64,000 nt of DNA from Chaetorhynchus papuensis (GCA_013396525.1 VWYX01000120.1:498482-562481), one strand, 5' to 3'; positions 49,854 through 64,000 are shown, counted from the first letter of the stretch. Numbers and translations: made by a program. Notes: a model not told the origin generated them from the letters alone.

Positions 49854-51688
49854 CCTTCGGTACTTGTAGTAAGCACTTGAATCACTCTCATGGTACAATA
49901 AGCAGTCAGTGCAATGCAGTAAATCATAGAACACGTAAAAGGTTTTCTTGAATAAATGGTTGCACTAATAACATCCCATTTAATTAGTAAAAAACCATAT
50001 TGAAACATGTCACAGAAAACATGGCAGGGTAATCTCCACAATATACAACAGCTGATGAGTTAGCTGGGTATTATAAATATGGGTGACTATAACCCAAATA
50101 TAGAGGTATCCATTCCGATAGGCTGTATGACAAGTAGCCTATTGTTTCATTAATTTCTACTTTTAAAAGTTAATTTCTTCACTTTTTAGTATTAGTCATG
50201 TATTATGAAAATTAACATAAAGGTGATGATAATGCATGATCTTTATATGCCATCTTATTAAAATGAAGCTATTTTTAATACTTTTAAGAGGCCTATCAGA
50301 AAACACAATTTATATCCTCAAAGTATATTTTGTCAGTTTCAAGTATAATTTTTGCATTCATATTCTTTTATGAATTTTAATGGAGACACTTAAATTGTAA
50401 TTATTCCTCTCAGCTCAAATGCAGGTAACAAATGGAATTCAATCAGTGTTTGCGCATAATGACCATCATTAAGAGAGAAATAATAATGACATTCTCTCTG
50501 CATTAAACTTGCAGACTCTTTACACAATGATCTGAATCCCATTATTGATCTCCATGGAGATATGCAGTTGTCACCTATTCTGCATAATATCTGAATGTTA
50601 AATACATTTGTTTGGAACAAATATTTTAATGAATACAGCCAGTTCCACTTAATTAACTATCTGATAACTGAATATTTTTGCTTAATAATTGAACACGGAA
50701 CATCAAAATTATCCTTTTTTTTTTAATCATATGCACTTGAGATTAGACACAGACATTCATTTAAATTTTTGTAAAATGTACATATGGTTTAAAATTTCCA
50801 TTACTTTTCTTTAAAGAATACATATTAAGATATGTATGGCAAAGTATTTCAATCACTTCTTTTCCCTCCTTTGCTTTTACTAAACCTAGTGAATGCTTCA
50901 AACTGGAAACATTTCCCTTCTAAAACTATCTCTTTCCTTCAGAAGAAAGATAGCTCACAAATGGGTTTGCTACCAAAAGGTTGCTCATGAAGGTCTGAAT
51001 ATGTCACTGAGCTACTCTGATGCCTTGTGAAAAACAAGCATTGAATTATTTGTTTGGGGAACTGGATGGCTACAGACGTCTAGATTTTGTATGCCTACAT
51101 AAGAAATGAAGAGCTAAGAAAGTGGATTTTATATCTTTCAGACCCACCAGTGCTGAAAAAGACAACAACAGTCATTTTCTGCTCTGGTCAGCATTCTGAA
51201 ATGTAAGAGGGAAAAAAAAAGATGCTTAAATGTAAAACGATGAACTGAAGTTTTAGAACAACTCCTATCTTATATTGATAAAAACATCTTATCCTGAAAA
51301 TCTGGGGTGTTTTGCTGTAAAAAAGATTGCTGAATTCAACCTTGTCTGAATAAATCAGGCACCTGAAACTAAAGAGATTAATGAGAGTAATCCCAACTGG
51401 CATTCAAAGAACCTACCTCTGGATGCAGCCATCCACTTTTGGTGGCACTGGCGATGGGAGAGTCTAGTAGAAGTTGCCTTAGAGGAAAGTATGAGAAATC
51501 CCAGAGTGGATAATTAAAAAATAACTTGGCCATAGGGGAAGTTTCTTCCCATTGTCAATACTTGGCTAATGCTATGAACCATCAGGAGTTGTCTACTTTG
51601 TTTAAACACTGAAGCTATAGATCTTTTGTTTATCCATGTAAATGCCTGTTGCCTTCTTAGGATCCTGCTAAGGTCTTAGCCTTCATGA
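49854..51688. other. AT-rich DNA with a conserved-looking segment
   Basis: No gene is recognised. The 50.1-50.64 kb part has homeodomain-like and GCATAATGACC-type words and little simple repeat, and could be a conserved non-coding element. This is only an impression. Confidence 0.35.
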
Positions 51689-52020
51689 TGTTGTGGTTTA
51701 ATTCCAGCCAGTAACTCAGCCCCACACAGCCTCTTGCTCACTCCTCCCTGGTTGGACAGAAGAGAGTATCAGGAGGGTAAAAGTGAGAAAAGTTGTGTGC
51801 TGAGGTTAAAACTGTTCAATAGGTAAAGCAAGAGCCACACACACCAGCAAAGCCAAACAAGGCATTTATCCACTTCTTCCCATGGGCAGGCAAACGTTCA
51901 ATCGGCCCCAGGACAGGAGGGCTCCACAACACGGTAACTTGGGAAGACAAACACCATCACATCCCCTCCTTCCCTGTTCTTCCCCCGGCTTTATATAGGG
52001 AGCGTACACTCAGATGCACT
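51689..52020 (+). mobile_element. Avian ERVL-type LTR, truncated 5' part
   Basis: The block starts TGTTGTGGTTTAATTCCAGC, followed by CACACAGCC and CTCACTCC segments, an AGGTTAAAACTGTTCAATAGG segment and, near its end, CCCCGGCTTTATATAGGGAG. This is the order found in the common passerine ERVL-type LTRs. The TATA-like CTTTATATA near 51990 would be the LTR promoter. The part beyond the expected transcription start (R and U5) is missing or unrecognisable, no internal retroviral sequence follows, and no target duplication is seen. It is an inactive solo or truncated LTR. Confidence 0.8.
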
Positions 52021-55000
52021 GCATTCACTACAGCCTTGGCAAAAGACAGCAGGAATGAACAAGGGAACTGAAGAGCTTAATGAAAGCCTGTTTTTCTAGA
52101 CTAACAGGATTCCTGCTTAGTGATAAAGTAAAGGGGTTTCCAGAAACCCCAACAGGCTGACTTTCTGGAAAACCGGTGTAACTGCTTTCAACATAAATTG
52201 AACTTATGAACATGCTATCTTTTAATTTAAAGCTCAGATCAGATTTGTATAAAAATCAGTCAATATACTTGCACATTTCATGCAGCTAAAATAAATGCTA
52301 ATGCAATGATGTTTTTAGTACATGTTTAAGTCACCTACCCACTCAGCATGTCTTTTAAAGACTAAATAGAAATTACCTATCAGTTTCTATTCACATCCTC
52401 CACAAAGAAATATTAGACATACAGCAAAATTAGCAAAAGAAAAGCAAAACCATTAAAATTAGTTATTTTTGGTTGGAAAAATACATTTAAAAAAAAAAAT
52501 AAAGCAAACTTTAAGTGTAAGAGGAGAACCAGAAGCAGTATGCTTGTGTGCTTTATGCTTTCTCCCTCTTTTTCTTTCAAAATGAACAATCAATTGAAGT
52601 GAGAGAAATTTTTTAGCAAGGATTATATACAGGATCCTAGGTGATCAGACACAGAATAAAAGATTATGAGACACTGAGAGAAGAGCAGGGTAAAAAGATT
52701 AAAGTAGACAAAGTTAGAAAGATAATTTGAAAATTGTCACCAGAAAAACAAGACATTTAGCGGAATATTCTAGCTCAATCCTATGCAGAATAGCATTTGA
52801 CCCACATTGTTGTGAGTATTGCTTTAGTAGCTGCACCACATACCAACGTATTTGCTAAGGACTATTTAAGCATGATCTGTGTTTTCCATCATCTCTAGTC
52901 TGGGTGGTACTTGCGGTATTTTTATATCTCTGTATTTGATCATTCCCTTTATATTATGCAGAATGCATGACATCCCATGGATGGATGCAGAATGTGTTTA
53001 CTACACCACAACTCGATCATTATCTTGGGTGAATGGCCAGAGTGTGTCCCAGAACCTGCTCATTATTATGGGGGCTGCATACCAGTAATTGATCACTCTT
53101 CCAATACTGTATAAGAGCTCTTAGGGTGCATGGAGAGGGAATACACTCTGTATGTAGATTCTACATTTATTTTGTTTTGGACAGGGAAGTATACAGAGAG
53201 CGAATTGTAAAATGCCCGTGTCTTCACTATTGTTTGTCGGGAGAAGGAACTGTTGTTTTGAGAGCTAAAAATAAAACAAAGCATCCAAGAAGACTGAGCT
53301 GTGACATGGCAGAACAGTAAATGCTTGGGAGAAAGAATGATAATATTTCTCAAGGAATACTAGTAATGTAGAAAAGAGTAAAACATATCGATACACAAGT
53401 TTTTTAAAAATGCATAAGCAGAACAGAAAGCAGTGTTACTGCTCTGGCTAGAGGCACACAGGCAAAGTGCAAAAAAAATATTAGGGTGGATGCCAAGGTA
53501 GGTTGGGTAGTAATATCTTGGCTACACTTTTTTGCATCAGAGGTATAAGGCAAGTCTATTAGATATGCCACTTAGCATGTTCTAATTCCTAAACTCTGCT
53601 CAGAATCTCTCGTCTTCTCTTAGGTACGCCATGGGGTGAACAGCAGTCCCACTGCTGATGACAGAGGTAATGCTGTTGTATCTTGCTAATCATTTTCACT
53701 AGATTAGGTCCTACCATTCATACAGAAATAATTTGTTTACATTACTTGTTCAGTGCGTTGTTTTTCAGGTGATTTATCCCTGTTACTGAGTTGGCTATTT
53801 TTCAGTTTGTGCATTTATTTGTTTTCAGTGTGCAGTGCCAAGACTGGCTAGGATGCCATCTTTACAGCATTATTTTTTAATGGGTAGTAATCCCAGTATC
53901 AGTAATATGGCAATATATTTATAGACAGAGCAAAACAAGAAACTAAAGTGTAGGGTGACATTCTGTTTGCACTATTATACCAAATCAAGGCAGAAAGAAA
54001 TGACCAAGAACTTGTCAACCCTTCACTGGCTCTTCATTTGTCATAGCTAGTACAAGAGAACATAACAAACAAGTCACTTCTTGCCAGGTTAATTTTTTCC
54101 AAGGACAGAACTCCTTCATTAGACCTGTAAATATATTGGCCCAAGAAGAGGCCTTATAACAGTGCAGTGTTGCATTGCCTGGGCGAAGTATTGCTGAAAA
54201 CAGCTAAAAAAAAAAAAGTCATTCCACAGTCATCACTTTTCAAGGCCGCTTGTTTCTATAGCCGAAATACAGCTGAGGAGGAGACTCCCTTTTGGACTAA
54301 GCAGGAATCTTACAGAAAGTACAACTAGACAGGTGTTTTAAAAAAAGAAGGGAAGCAAGTATACCTTTTATACTGAAACTTGCAACAATTTGCAAAACCA
54401 GAAGAGAATTAGTATTTTTTGGAGAGTGGAAAGAATCTAAAAACTATGGCTATGGTTAAATGACACACTAAGGCTGGTATTAGAAATCCCATAAGTGAAT
54501 TGTAAACAAACTGTGAACACACTGTAAGCAAAGCACTGGACTAGAAAGTGCAGCTCCCTTTTAGTCAGAAAAAAAGTGTAAAGAATGTGCAAATTTTGTA
54601 CCGTGTTCTAAGTACTTCACAGAAAGAAACCTCAATTATTGAAGCAGGACATGGGTTGTAGAAGCATGAGTCCATGAGCTGTGTAATGCTGCAGAAGAAA
54701 CAGAGACGTAGATAGTCCTGTTTGTAAAACCATTTAATTCATGATTATTATTGCTCACATGTTTTAGCAGTCCCGCTTTAAGGTGACCATTCCTTTATCC
54801 TGGTAGAGCACACAAAGGCTGTGCAGCAGATCTGCCAATGGGCCACAGAAGGTGCTGGACATTTGCAGTTTGTATATTTTACTTGACATTTAGGAAGTGT
54901 TTAAAATGCTTTTTGTGGCATGTATCGGTGGACTAAATGGGTTCTTGGCATAGTTTATACTTGTTTAAAGCCCACCTAATTCATTATAACTTTTTTGAGA

Positions 55001-55395
55001 TATATAAATGTGTAGTTCAAACCATTTAACTTGAGTCTATTCCCTAATATTTCTTCTTTAGCATGTTCTCTGACAATGATGTTTAAGACTGTTTCACAGT
55101 TATCTATCATAAACTAACACATTCAATTTTAAGGACTTTTAGCAGCTCTCTAGCTCTCAGAGAGGGGCAGAAGCAAAGGTAGGTATGGAGGTGCTATAAG
55201 AATTTGGAATATTTCAGTAAACTAAATTATAGAAGTATGCCAATGAATTAATATCTAACATGCAGGCTGAATTCCCTCTTTCTGTCCCCAGAACAAGTTG
55301 TCTCAGAGACGTGAAGTAGCTCCACAGCTGATGAAAAAAATGTAAAATGACAAGATCAGAAGAATAAGCAATCGCATTTTTGGTGTATGAGTTGT
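52021..55395. other. Unique AT-rich DNA
   Basis: No gene, RNA gene or clear repeat is seen apart from short A runs (for example near 52490 and 54207). Open frames are short and domainless. Confidence 0.45.
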
Positions 55396-55427
55396 CATTT
55401 TTAAAAGGAAACATTTTTAAAAGGAAA
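55396..55427. repeat. Exact 16-bp tandem duplication
   Basis: The unit CATTTTTAAAAGGAAA occurs twice in a row without mismatch. Confidence 0.93.
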
Positions 55428-58400
55428 GCATCCCTTTCACTGTTCATGGGGCTTTTTAAAAAGCTATGTACATGTTAAGAGATATATAACAAATTCAGAT
55501 CATCAAATCTCAAACTGAAGGATTTTTTCATTTTTTTTCTGTAAGGTATGCCATAAGAGCTAATTAAACCCTTTTGGAAGTATGGTTTTATTTGAAACCA
55601 GAAATTTTTCTTACCCTGCTAACTAAAAAACAGAGGACCAAGCAAACCCAAGGGTCAAAAAACCCACAGAATCTGATAATAAAGTTATAAGCTATTACAC
55701 TTAAACAGTATTAAGAGAAAGCTCTCCAAATTACACACATATTTATTCTCTGAATTAAGAAAAAAAAAATCTTATTTTGATAGTTCTATGTTAAAAAAAA
55801 TCTATAATACCCCAAATATTAAAATCTTACAAGCACAGACAGCTTCACTAAGATATTATTGCAGCCTTGTAAACCTACCGTAAGTGACAGATCAACATTT
55901 TCAAGCAAGGGCAGAGTGAATCCATTAGATGAAATACTGCCATCATTACCTATTTTTAGCAGTAATAATAAATACAGTCATTATGATGATGAATAACTAA
56001 TGAAATGGCAGGCCCAGGAAACAGCACTGTAAAGCTTTCAAGAAATTAGAGTCAGATCCTGGAATTGTTGGTATTACCAGTCTGTGTCTTATTTACCTTC
56101 ATACTTCATTAGGACTTTTCAAGTAGTGCATATCCTGAAGCTCTCTGCAAAACAAAGGTAACAAGATAGAAAAAGAAACATAACACAGTAGACATCACAC
56201 CACATTATAATCCAGCCTAAAGAATATAGGACATGGAGAACATGTAATTCTTGCTAGGAGGAATTGCCACAGACCCCACTGTTTTATCATCACACAGAAC
56301 TGAAATATGTTCCACAGTTAGAAACACTTCTAAATAATCCTCTAAGAGATGGGAGCCCTGCACCACCCACCCCCTCCCTCCCCAGAACTTGCTACTTTCT
56401 ATTTATATTTTTAATCAGACATTAGGTAGATACTATAAAACTTGATAAATGGAACATACTTTGCACTGATTAAATGATCAACAAAATGGAATTAGTATGC
56501 TTTCATTTACTATGTCAGCACAGTGACTAAAAGCATTGAAGATATTATCTTATTCCTACATAAAACAACATTTTAACTGTTTCCACATTTTGAGGAATTT
56601 TTTTGAAGTCGCTCTCCAGAAATGGACTATTCTGGAGACAGTGCAGGTCTGGAAACTTTCTGAGATACAACCTTCCACCTTCCACCTCTTTTATGGTTTC
56701 TTAGCTTTCTAATTTTCTTTAAATACATGCCTGAATATCTGAAAGGTATCAAAATATTTACCTCAATCATAGATACCTGATTTTTAAGAGAAGATGAAAT
56801 ATAGAATCAAGACAAATCATGCAAGTGTTCAAAGTCTTAGCAATATGTTCATCTTTAAACTAGGATTTTGTAAAGTACCTGTTTTCAAGAGATCTGCTTC
56901 CAAGTCTTTTTTCATAGGAGACATTTCATTCTCCAGTAAGGTTTAAAGTTAATTCCTGATTCTAACACCATTCACTTTTTTCTGACTTTGTTTGAACAGC
57001 AAGCTGTAGCAGTATTTATAAGTTCTCTCACCTTAGGAGTGCATGCGATAGCAATTCATTGGACAATGAAACATTAAAGATGGTCTGTTTCTTCTACTGA
57101 ACATGTAAGGGGAGTGATTTAATTAGAATATTTCTGAAAAAATAGGTATTATTAAAATCAGAAAACATTACATGGATCTCTCTAAATAGAATTAATTTAG
57201 AGAAACAAACAAACAGAACATTTAGAATTATTAGACATCAATTTTTTATTTCACAATTTATGGGTTGATATATAATTGCTCTATTAATTTTTTGTTTCCT
57301 GTCTCTATCTATCCCTTAAATGGAAATACTTTGAGTAGCATATATCTCAATATGTTAACCTGAAGTATAAATGGATGTCATCTTGGACCTAATACCATTA
57401 TCTAATACACTATATACATTTAGCAAGTTTCACTGGTGTCACTGCCTTTTCCCAAACATAAACATTATCATTAACCTGAATGGCATCCCTCCAAACTTAG
57501 CTTGTTTTTAAACAATCCTATTTCACATGTACCTTCAAGCCTGAATCATGTAAACATTAATAGTCACAAGTTTGCTTGCCTTTTGCACTTAGGCAGTGCT
57601 CAGATAGGTAGGAAGGTGGGTAAAAGGTGGGTAAATCTGGCTGTCTCCCAAGAAGTGATATTTTCTTAGTCAGTTAAATGTAATACAGATGCCTTCATCT
57701 CACTCTAAAATCAAGGTCAAACAGATTAAGAGTAATGTGATGCCCTTTTGCTAGGAAGGTCTGTATTTCTGATCCAGACAGAATATTAAAGACATTTTGT
57801 GCTATGCAGCTGGTAGAAAGGCACTCAGAAAACTTCTATAGCCAGTGGTGGCAAGATCCCTTGCCTGTGGAAGATCTTGTAAATATGGGTGGACTCTGCA
57901 GGATGTCAAGGAGAAAAATAATATCTTTAGGGCTGTCCTCCTTTTAACAAGAGAGTTTTTAACTTCTTGGACCTTCTTGGACCTCTGAAGAGCTTTAAAT
58001 GGACACTTGGGAGCAGCGAGCCTCAGAGTAAACCTGTTTACTAGACTCCTTGCCAGGTGCTGTGTTATATGTTCACACATCTAGCACAGGATCTAATTTC
58101 AATTTCTAATATTGGAAAATTATATCGGGGTAGATGGCATGTATGTTCCACATCAAGGAAAGTTAATAGGGCAGTCACAGAAAAATGGATGTGTTTTAGC
58201 ATATTTTACTTTTAATATCTTCCTAACTACAAAAACATAAGCCATGAATTTATATCAAACAAAATAACAATGCATTTTTCTCAACATGTAGTTAGATAAG
58301 ACAAATACATCTAGATGTTGCATTCAGCCTTGTCTGTACATAAGGGAAACATTATGTATTCAGAGGGAACATTGAATGAAACAATCCCAAATTGCTAAAA

Positions 58401-61400
58401 AACTTTCAAAGAAATAGTTGTTTTGTTCCATCAAAATGTGAATGGAGATAGCGTGAAGAATGTCACAATGAGAGAAACAAGGGCTAATACAAATCACAAT
58501 GAAAGTGAACTGAGAAAGAAAATGTCTAAAAGGACAGAATGGAGAATTCCTATTTGAATGATTAGTTAGGATTTGGAATTTTACATTATTTCTGTAATTG
58601 TTTTCTTATTCTTGAATGATAACTATCTGGGAGTAGTTGATATTATTATTTCCCTTTCTCCTTTCTACTTCATCTACACTGAATGCAAATCTCAAAATGA
58701 AAATGCCATAGTACCCACAGGGTTAAAATAAATTATTTATATTCCCCTTTTTTCTTCCCATGGATTATGTCTTCCCTGAAGTGAATTTCTCATAAAGATT
58801 CTAATTTGGGGCTACAGAAGTTTTGTCCCAAGCATGCACAATCTTTTATATCCTAAACTCATATTGTATCAGGTAGAATGAAATCAATTGAATGTGTAAA
58901 TTCCTTAAATAATAGCAAATGGAGCAAATTGAATTTCAAAGGGAAAAAAACGGTGAACCTGAAAAGCTGTGGTACGAAGGTCATCAGCAGAATTAACAAA
59001 AAAGTCTGGCAAAGTTACAGTTAGGCAGTCAGTAATACTCTATTGATCAGACTTTCTCAATCAATGATGCTGTGCCTAGATTATTGATGCAAAGGTATTA
59101 AACAAAATTTTATTTCAGCTAACTTGTTGGCTCAGATGTCAACTGAAAGTCATTTCCCCAGTCAATCAAAGGTATGATAAATCTGAGCAGAGTTAGTTCT
59201 TCAACACCTTCTAGTTTCCAAATATATAATGAGCTTTGAAATGGCAACATTTAAAAGAATATTTTAACTGGGAAGAGCGAAGACACAGCATTTACATAAA
59301 AACACAGAGAACCAAAGCACAGACTAAGTAGGGAATAGGAAGAAAGAGATACTTCATATGACAAGGGAAATTGGCAGGTTACATCAGATAATATCAAAAT
59401 CCAAATCTGCATCTACAGGTGGCTTATAAAAAAAAATACGATTTCCTCTTAATGTTGACCTGTTCATTTCACCGAGTCCTCCACTCACCCAACAGTCTCT
59501 GCTAAAGAAAGACTAAGAGCAGAGCAGGTGCTTACTGCAGAATAAAGGAAAGCCCTTGAGCACCCATCCATCCTGCAACTGGATTTGTTTTTGCTGGTAG
59601 GCTTCCCAGAAGGATGCATTTCAGTAAACATAGAGTACAGTCTGGAAAGGGAAGGAATATATTGTCTAGGACAATGTACGAGTCCATGTTAATTCACATG
59701 TTCATCACAAGGTATGTTCATCACAGCAGTGCCAAAATCCAGTGACAATGCCTATGGGATTTGAGTTTCACTGAAGCTCCTTGTTTCACAATCTTGTGTT
59801 CAACATGATTGTTCTAAAAATGAGCTTAAACAAAAATTAACAAATATGTATCTCTGGGAAAGCCAGAGAAAGAGGTGCACTTGCAACATAGTTGCTCTAT
59901 TTGACTTATCTTTAGTCACAACCGACAAAACCATTAGCTGTAGTAAACTAAAAAGAGCTAAGGAGAGTACTAAGAAAATGAGTGTGTTTTTGCTGGGTTT
60001 TAGGGTTTGTTAGCTTATGAAAGATGTAATTGACTTCAACGACCTTAAACCAAATTCAATGTAATATAAGGATCAAAAGAACTCTTTTATCAAAGAGAAT
60101 ACAACAAAGTTTTATTTTATACTCTTTTTTTCTTTCATTTTCAAAGTGAACAGTTTTAGAGTATATAAATTATATTGGACAGAATTCAGAAATATTGCAT
60201 TGCAAAGAAAAATTTACATCCTAAAAAATAAAATTTGCTCATAAAGGAAAAAAAAATAGATAAAAGGCTTTAAGGAATTGGGAAAGAAAAAGAATATAAA
60301 AAGGAAAATATAAGAAAAAGACACTTGGGAAATTGTTTGATAATATTTTCTGTCAACTGAAGTATGATACATTTCTGTGACTTCTCTAAGAATTCTATCT
60401 TGCGTGGTAAAATCCTAAAGAGCTTTTTCGGGAAAAAAAGTATATTTGCACGCATTGAAACTAATTCTGAGAACCTACTTTGATCCTACTTTATTTGCAA
60501 TACTATTCTTCCTTTCTCTCCCATAAACTTACACATAAGTAGGATCTGGGAGCAAAAATTTAGCTACAACCATTAAAAAATTACATCAGAAAGCAAAAAT
60601 GTGCCATAAATTAATTTAGCTTTCATTGAATTCTTTAGGGGTGAAATCCTCTGTTTTTAATTAATTGCTTCTGTGTTGTCAATTTGTTTAAAAATAGACA
60701 ACAGGAAAGACTGAAAACTCTTCAGGACTACTGTGTCAAGAAAAAATCAAAACCAGTATCAAGTCTGTAACCATAACCTGAGCACAGAATTGAAGTAGAA
60801 TATAGAGATATCTATTATAGGTTGTGTCTGATTCAGAGTTGAAGAAGATTTTTTCCTCTCTGGCTGTTTGATCACACCAACCTCCTTTATGAATCCATCC
60901 CCTAATTCCTACTTCATTACGTGCAGCTGTCAATCTTAAGGGGTTTTTTTCTTCCCCCTGTAGAGATACAGGCTTCCTCTGATTAGCCCATGATTCAAGT
61001 CTACCCTTCTCAGAATTTCCTCTTGATCCCCCATTCCAGGTCTTGCTTTATAGGCCTTCACCCACAAGGATTCCTAGAAACACCTCCAACCCGCTCAGCT
61101 GCTGGGATGTGGTGATCATAATACCATTATCAGTTTACCCGTTTTCACTCAATGTCTTTGCTTTGCCTCTTGAATTGGAAACATATATGATTCCTCTTTT
61201 GATCATTTTTTTGTACCTTATCTTGTTTGTACAGCACCTGCCATAATGAATGATAGGCTTGTAATCAAGCTATCAGGAAAAATGATAACACAAATAATAA
61301 GTGTATATAGACTGTTCCACTTAGAGCTGCCTTTTTTTGGCCTTCATGCACGAGTGAGTAGCCAAGTAGATTCAGTGTTACTAAATTGATCCCACTTTTG

Positions 61401-64000
61401 ATGAGACATGAGTAGTTACTATTCTTTAACTTTGGATCCAAAGAAAACCCAATTGGATAGTCAGAAGCAGTAAAATATCCTGTAAAGACATTATCAAGAC
61501 TGTAAATTACAATGCTAAAGATCCAATTATTATTTTTATAATTTCCAGTTGCCGCCCAGGTAGTATGACCACTTCATTTTTCAAAACTAAATATGGTTCT
61601 TACTCCTTGTGGTCCTTGTTCGATACCCTCTACTGTGTTCCTACTGCTACGAAATTTTAGGGATTGTTGTGGCAACTAAATAGCCAAACTTTTTTGTCTT
61701 ATTTCTTAACATTATGGCTTTAAATTTGTTCCTGCTGTTATCCTATTGGCTTCTCCTTCTACTACTATGAAAAATATTTATTCATTATAAACACTGTTTT
61801 GATCTCTCTGTTTTGGATTCCTGGTTCCTTTCCTCATTCCCACCACTAGTTTTTCAGGAAATATTCTCCCTCCACTCTTGTTGGATCACTGAAATTTACG
61901 TTGGCTAGACGTGAATAATCAAACAACTCTCACCCAAAGATTTTTTTCATGTTTTGTGTCTTAGCCTTCCTAAGTCTGACAAATGTGTCACAGGAGAAAA
62001 GGGACCTTGTTTTTCCTCTGTTTAGGTTTTTTTTCATTCTTAAATAAGAGTTAGAAAACCGATTCTTTGCTGATCAAAATATATGTAAGTACTCTTTTGT
62101 ATACTTAAACAGTATTTAAGCACTGACAGCTTCTCTGCTACTGCTACTAGCAGCTTTTTTCCAGTGGTAATTACATTGTTGCTATGTTTTTTCACCTTTA
62201 CACAGTTGTAAATTTGAAGTAACTTCAGTGAAGCATAGAATGAGACTTGGGGGAAAAAAATCTGTGTAGTGTATCTGTTTGCGATTAACCATCATGTTAC
62301 CATATGTTGTAGCCCTGCTTGAAAATTCAAGCGGTCTAGGGAAATCCGATCAGCACTGTAATTATGGCCTGCTTGAATCAAGTCAGTCAAATAATGTCAA
62401 AAACAATTATTTTCTTCTCCAAAGGGCACAACAAGTTTGGGAATACACAAGAGAAAATGCAGATCTCAATATGTTAACAGTTTATCAACCAGTCTTGGGG
62501 TATTCATTCCTTGATTCTTGTAAAATGAGCAATGATGAGACTTGAAAATTTACTGATGTATTTTCATTAGCGTCACTGTTGTCCTTTTTTTAATATAGGG
62601 CCTACGCTATTATGATACGATGCTTTGCTGTGGATCACCTTTCTAATTTGGTCCACTGGCTGAAAGAAAAGTTAAGAATAAGGAGAAATGGGTTGTGTTA
62701 TTAAAATACTGCAGTTTTCAGAGACACCAAGTTTGATAGGATTTTAAAGTGTTCGGTATTTAAAAATAAAAATCAAAATATCCATGGAGCTTGAACTAAA
62801 GGTTACTGTCCAGAAAATTAAACCTGTTTGTTTCTATGTGCCTGGGATCAGACACTCAATCAGATGCCAGATTGTCAGACAACTAACTATGAATATTTTT
62901 TGCCAAGTGCATTCTGTTGCCTTGTCATTTGGAAGTGAGATTTTCTGAAGAAGTTAGGAGTTTTTAACCTGAGCAAGACGTACAGAAGTGAACCAAGAAT
63001 AAATCAAGATGCTAAATATTCCTTTAACAAACATGGCATAGTTCTACAAACGTCTTCAGAGATTAAGTACTAAACACTGAATAATTTGTTAATAAAATAT
63101 TTCCATTGAATCCACATTCACATGCTTTTCCCGCTGAAAATTCTTAGATATTCTGAAGAAAATGTTAATGAAAACTTGGGGGTTTAAGATTCCTTTTTGC
63201 AAAATCATCAGCAGTCTTGATAACAGCACTAAAGTGAAACTCCTGAATCTGACGTTCACTGCAGCAGTTTCAGATAAAATAGAGCTGACAGGATGCTGAA
63301 GGCAGACCTATACAGTGTGTTAATAGCAAACCTGACAGGATAAATATCATTTTATGATTTCAGGTTTTTAATATAGTCTGTTGCCTTTTATTAATTGAGA
63401 TTATAATTTATCAAACTAATTTTCATAAAAAATGCAATTGAGATCACGATTAACAAGAAGAAAAATCAGAAGAGTAATTTCTGTTGGCGATTGCATTTTT
63501 TTATACACATAAGAAAGTCTTTTGAGAAAAAGAGGGCACTGGTAAACATTACCATATTTTTCAGTATTTACATTAAACTGAGGGAAGTCATCTGCTGTTG
63601 TTTGATTGCTTGAACTTCTTCATCGAAGAAAAGGATAAGGAATACCAACTTAAGTAACTAAAATAATGTTTCTTATTTTCACCTCTGAGACCCATCATAG
63701 GTCCATGTTACCTCTGTTCTGTCTTAATATATTATTTTTGCCTTCTTGTTTTAAGAATCACACTGATTCTGTTTGCTTTTCCCCACACTATCTTTATGAC
63801 ACCCCAGTTGAAACACTTTAATCTAAAACCAGCAAATGTTTTGATTCCTGATGTTACTCAAGAAATAATAGCTTAATGCTTCCTACAAGATGTTAAATCA
63901 AGAAGAATTAGATATCGTTTACTTTAAAAATTTAATGCAAGATTTTATAGTATGAGTGTGAATAGGTATATTTATGTTCACAGAGGAGAAGTGGTATATA
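55428..64000. other. Long AT-rich stretch without recognised gene
   Basis: About 8.6 kb of AT-rich sequence with no CpG island, no recognised interspersed repeat and no convincing exon. The 92-codon minus-strand frame at 57802-58080 and the 88-codon plus-strand frame at 62279-62545 have no recognised domain; the second starts at a non-ATG codon. Small tandem repeats occur at 57963-57982 (CTTCTTGGAC twice) and near 57614-57634 (AAGGTGGGTAA-type). The stretch is intergenic or deep intronic. Confidence 0.5.

Noticed and set aside
57802..58080. 92-codon minus-strand open frame
   Set aside because: The basic, helix-like composition is mildly suggestive, but there is no domain, no splice context and no similarity I recognise.
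62279..62545. 88-codon plus-strand open frame as an exon
   Set aside because: It begins at TTG and has no recognised domain; chance open frames of this size are expected in 64 kb.
1..64000. CRISPR array, operon, prophage or bacterial-type system
   Set aside because: No spaced direct-repeat array and no clustered long coding frames occur; the repeats show that the DNA is avian nuclear DNA.

Overview
This looks like nuclear DNA from a bird, probably a songbird. The best evidence is the repeats. There are several CR1 retroposon pieces, one ending in the typical TTCTATGATTCTATGA 3' end. There is the 5' part of an avian ERVL-type LTR. There is also a SINE with a tRNA-Ile-like head and a CR1-like tail, resembling the TguSINE1 family described from zebra finch. 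I see no mammalian L1 or Alu and no bacterial gene organisation. Naming a passerine is inference.

The window is gene-poor. I found no complete protein-coding gene that I can name. The open frames are short, have no recognisable domains, and mostly begin at non-ATG codons or lie inside CpG islands or CR1. The clearest gene signal is the CpG island at about 9.04-9.87 kb. Just left of it the minus strand carries a consensus splice donor (CAG|GTAAGA, junction at 8850/8849). I read this as a promoter plus the first exon of a minus-strand gene, whose intron would fill 1-8849. Its identity is unknown. A second, smaller CpG island lies alone at about 44.86-45.13 kb.

Layout: 1-8849 is AT-rich sequence, probably first intron, with a (CA)n microsatellite. 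8850-10100 holds the first exon and CpG island. 10.1-16 kb is mostly featureless, with a CR1 3' end at 13.3 kb and an unrecognised, frame-broken coding-like stretch at 14.75-15.10 kb. 16-26 kb holds two palindromic MITE-like elements and three CR1 pieces, the largest about 1.2 kb. 26-44 kb is low-complexity or unique sequence with an A/C-rich tract, a consensus CRE and a GC-elevated block. 44.1 kb holds the SINE and 44.9 kb the second CpG island. 45.2-64 kb is AT-rich unique sequence with further MITE remnants, one truncated LTR and a few segments that look like possible conserved non-coding elements.

No new defence-type or enzymatic system is visible. The items most worth following up are the SINE with its duplicated anticodon arm, the frame-broken coding stretch, the minus-strand first exon with its short upstream ORF, the isolated CpG island, and the group of ancient palindromic MITEs.
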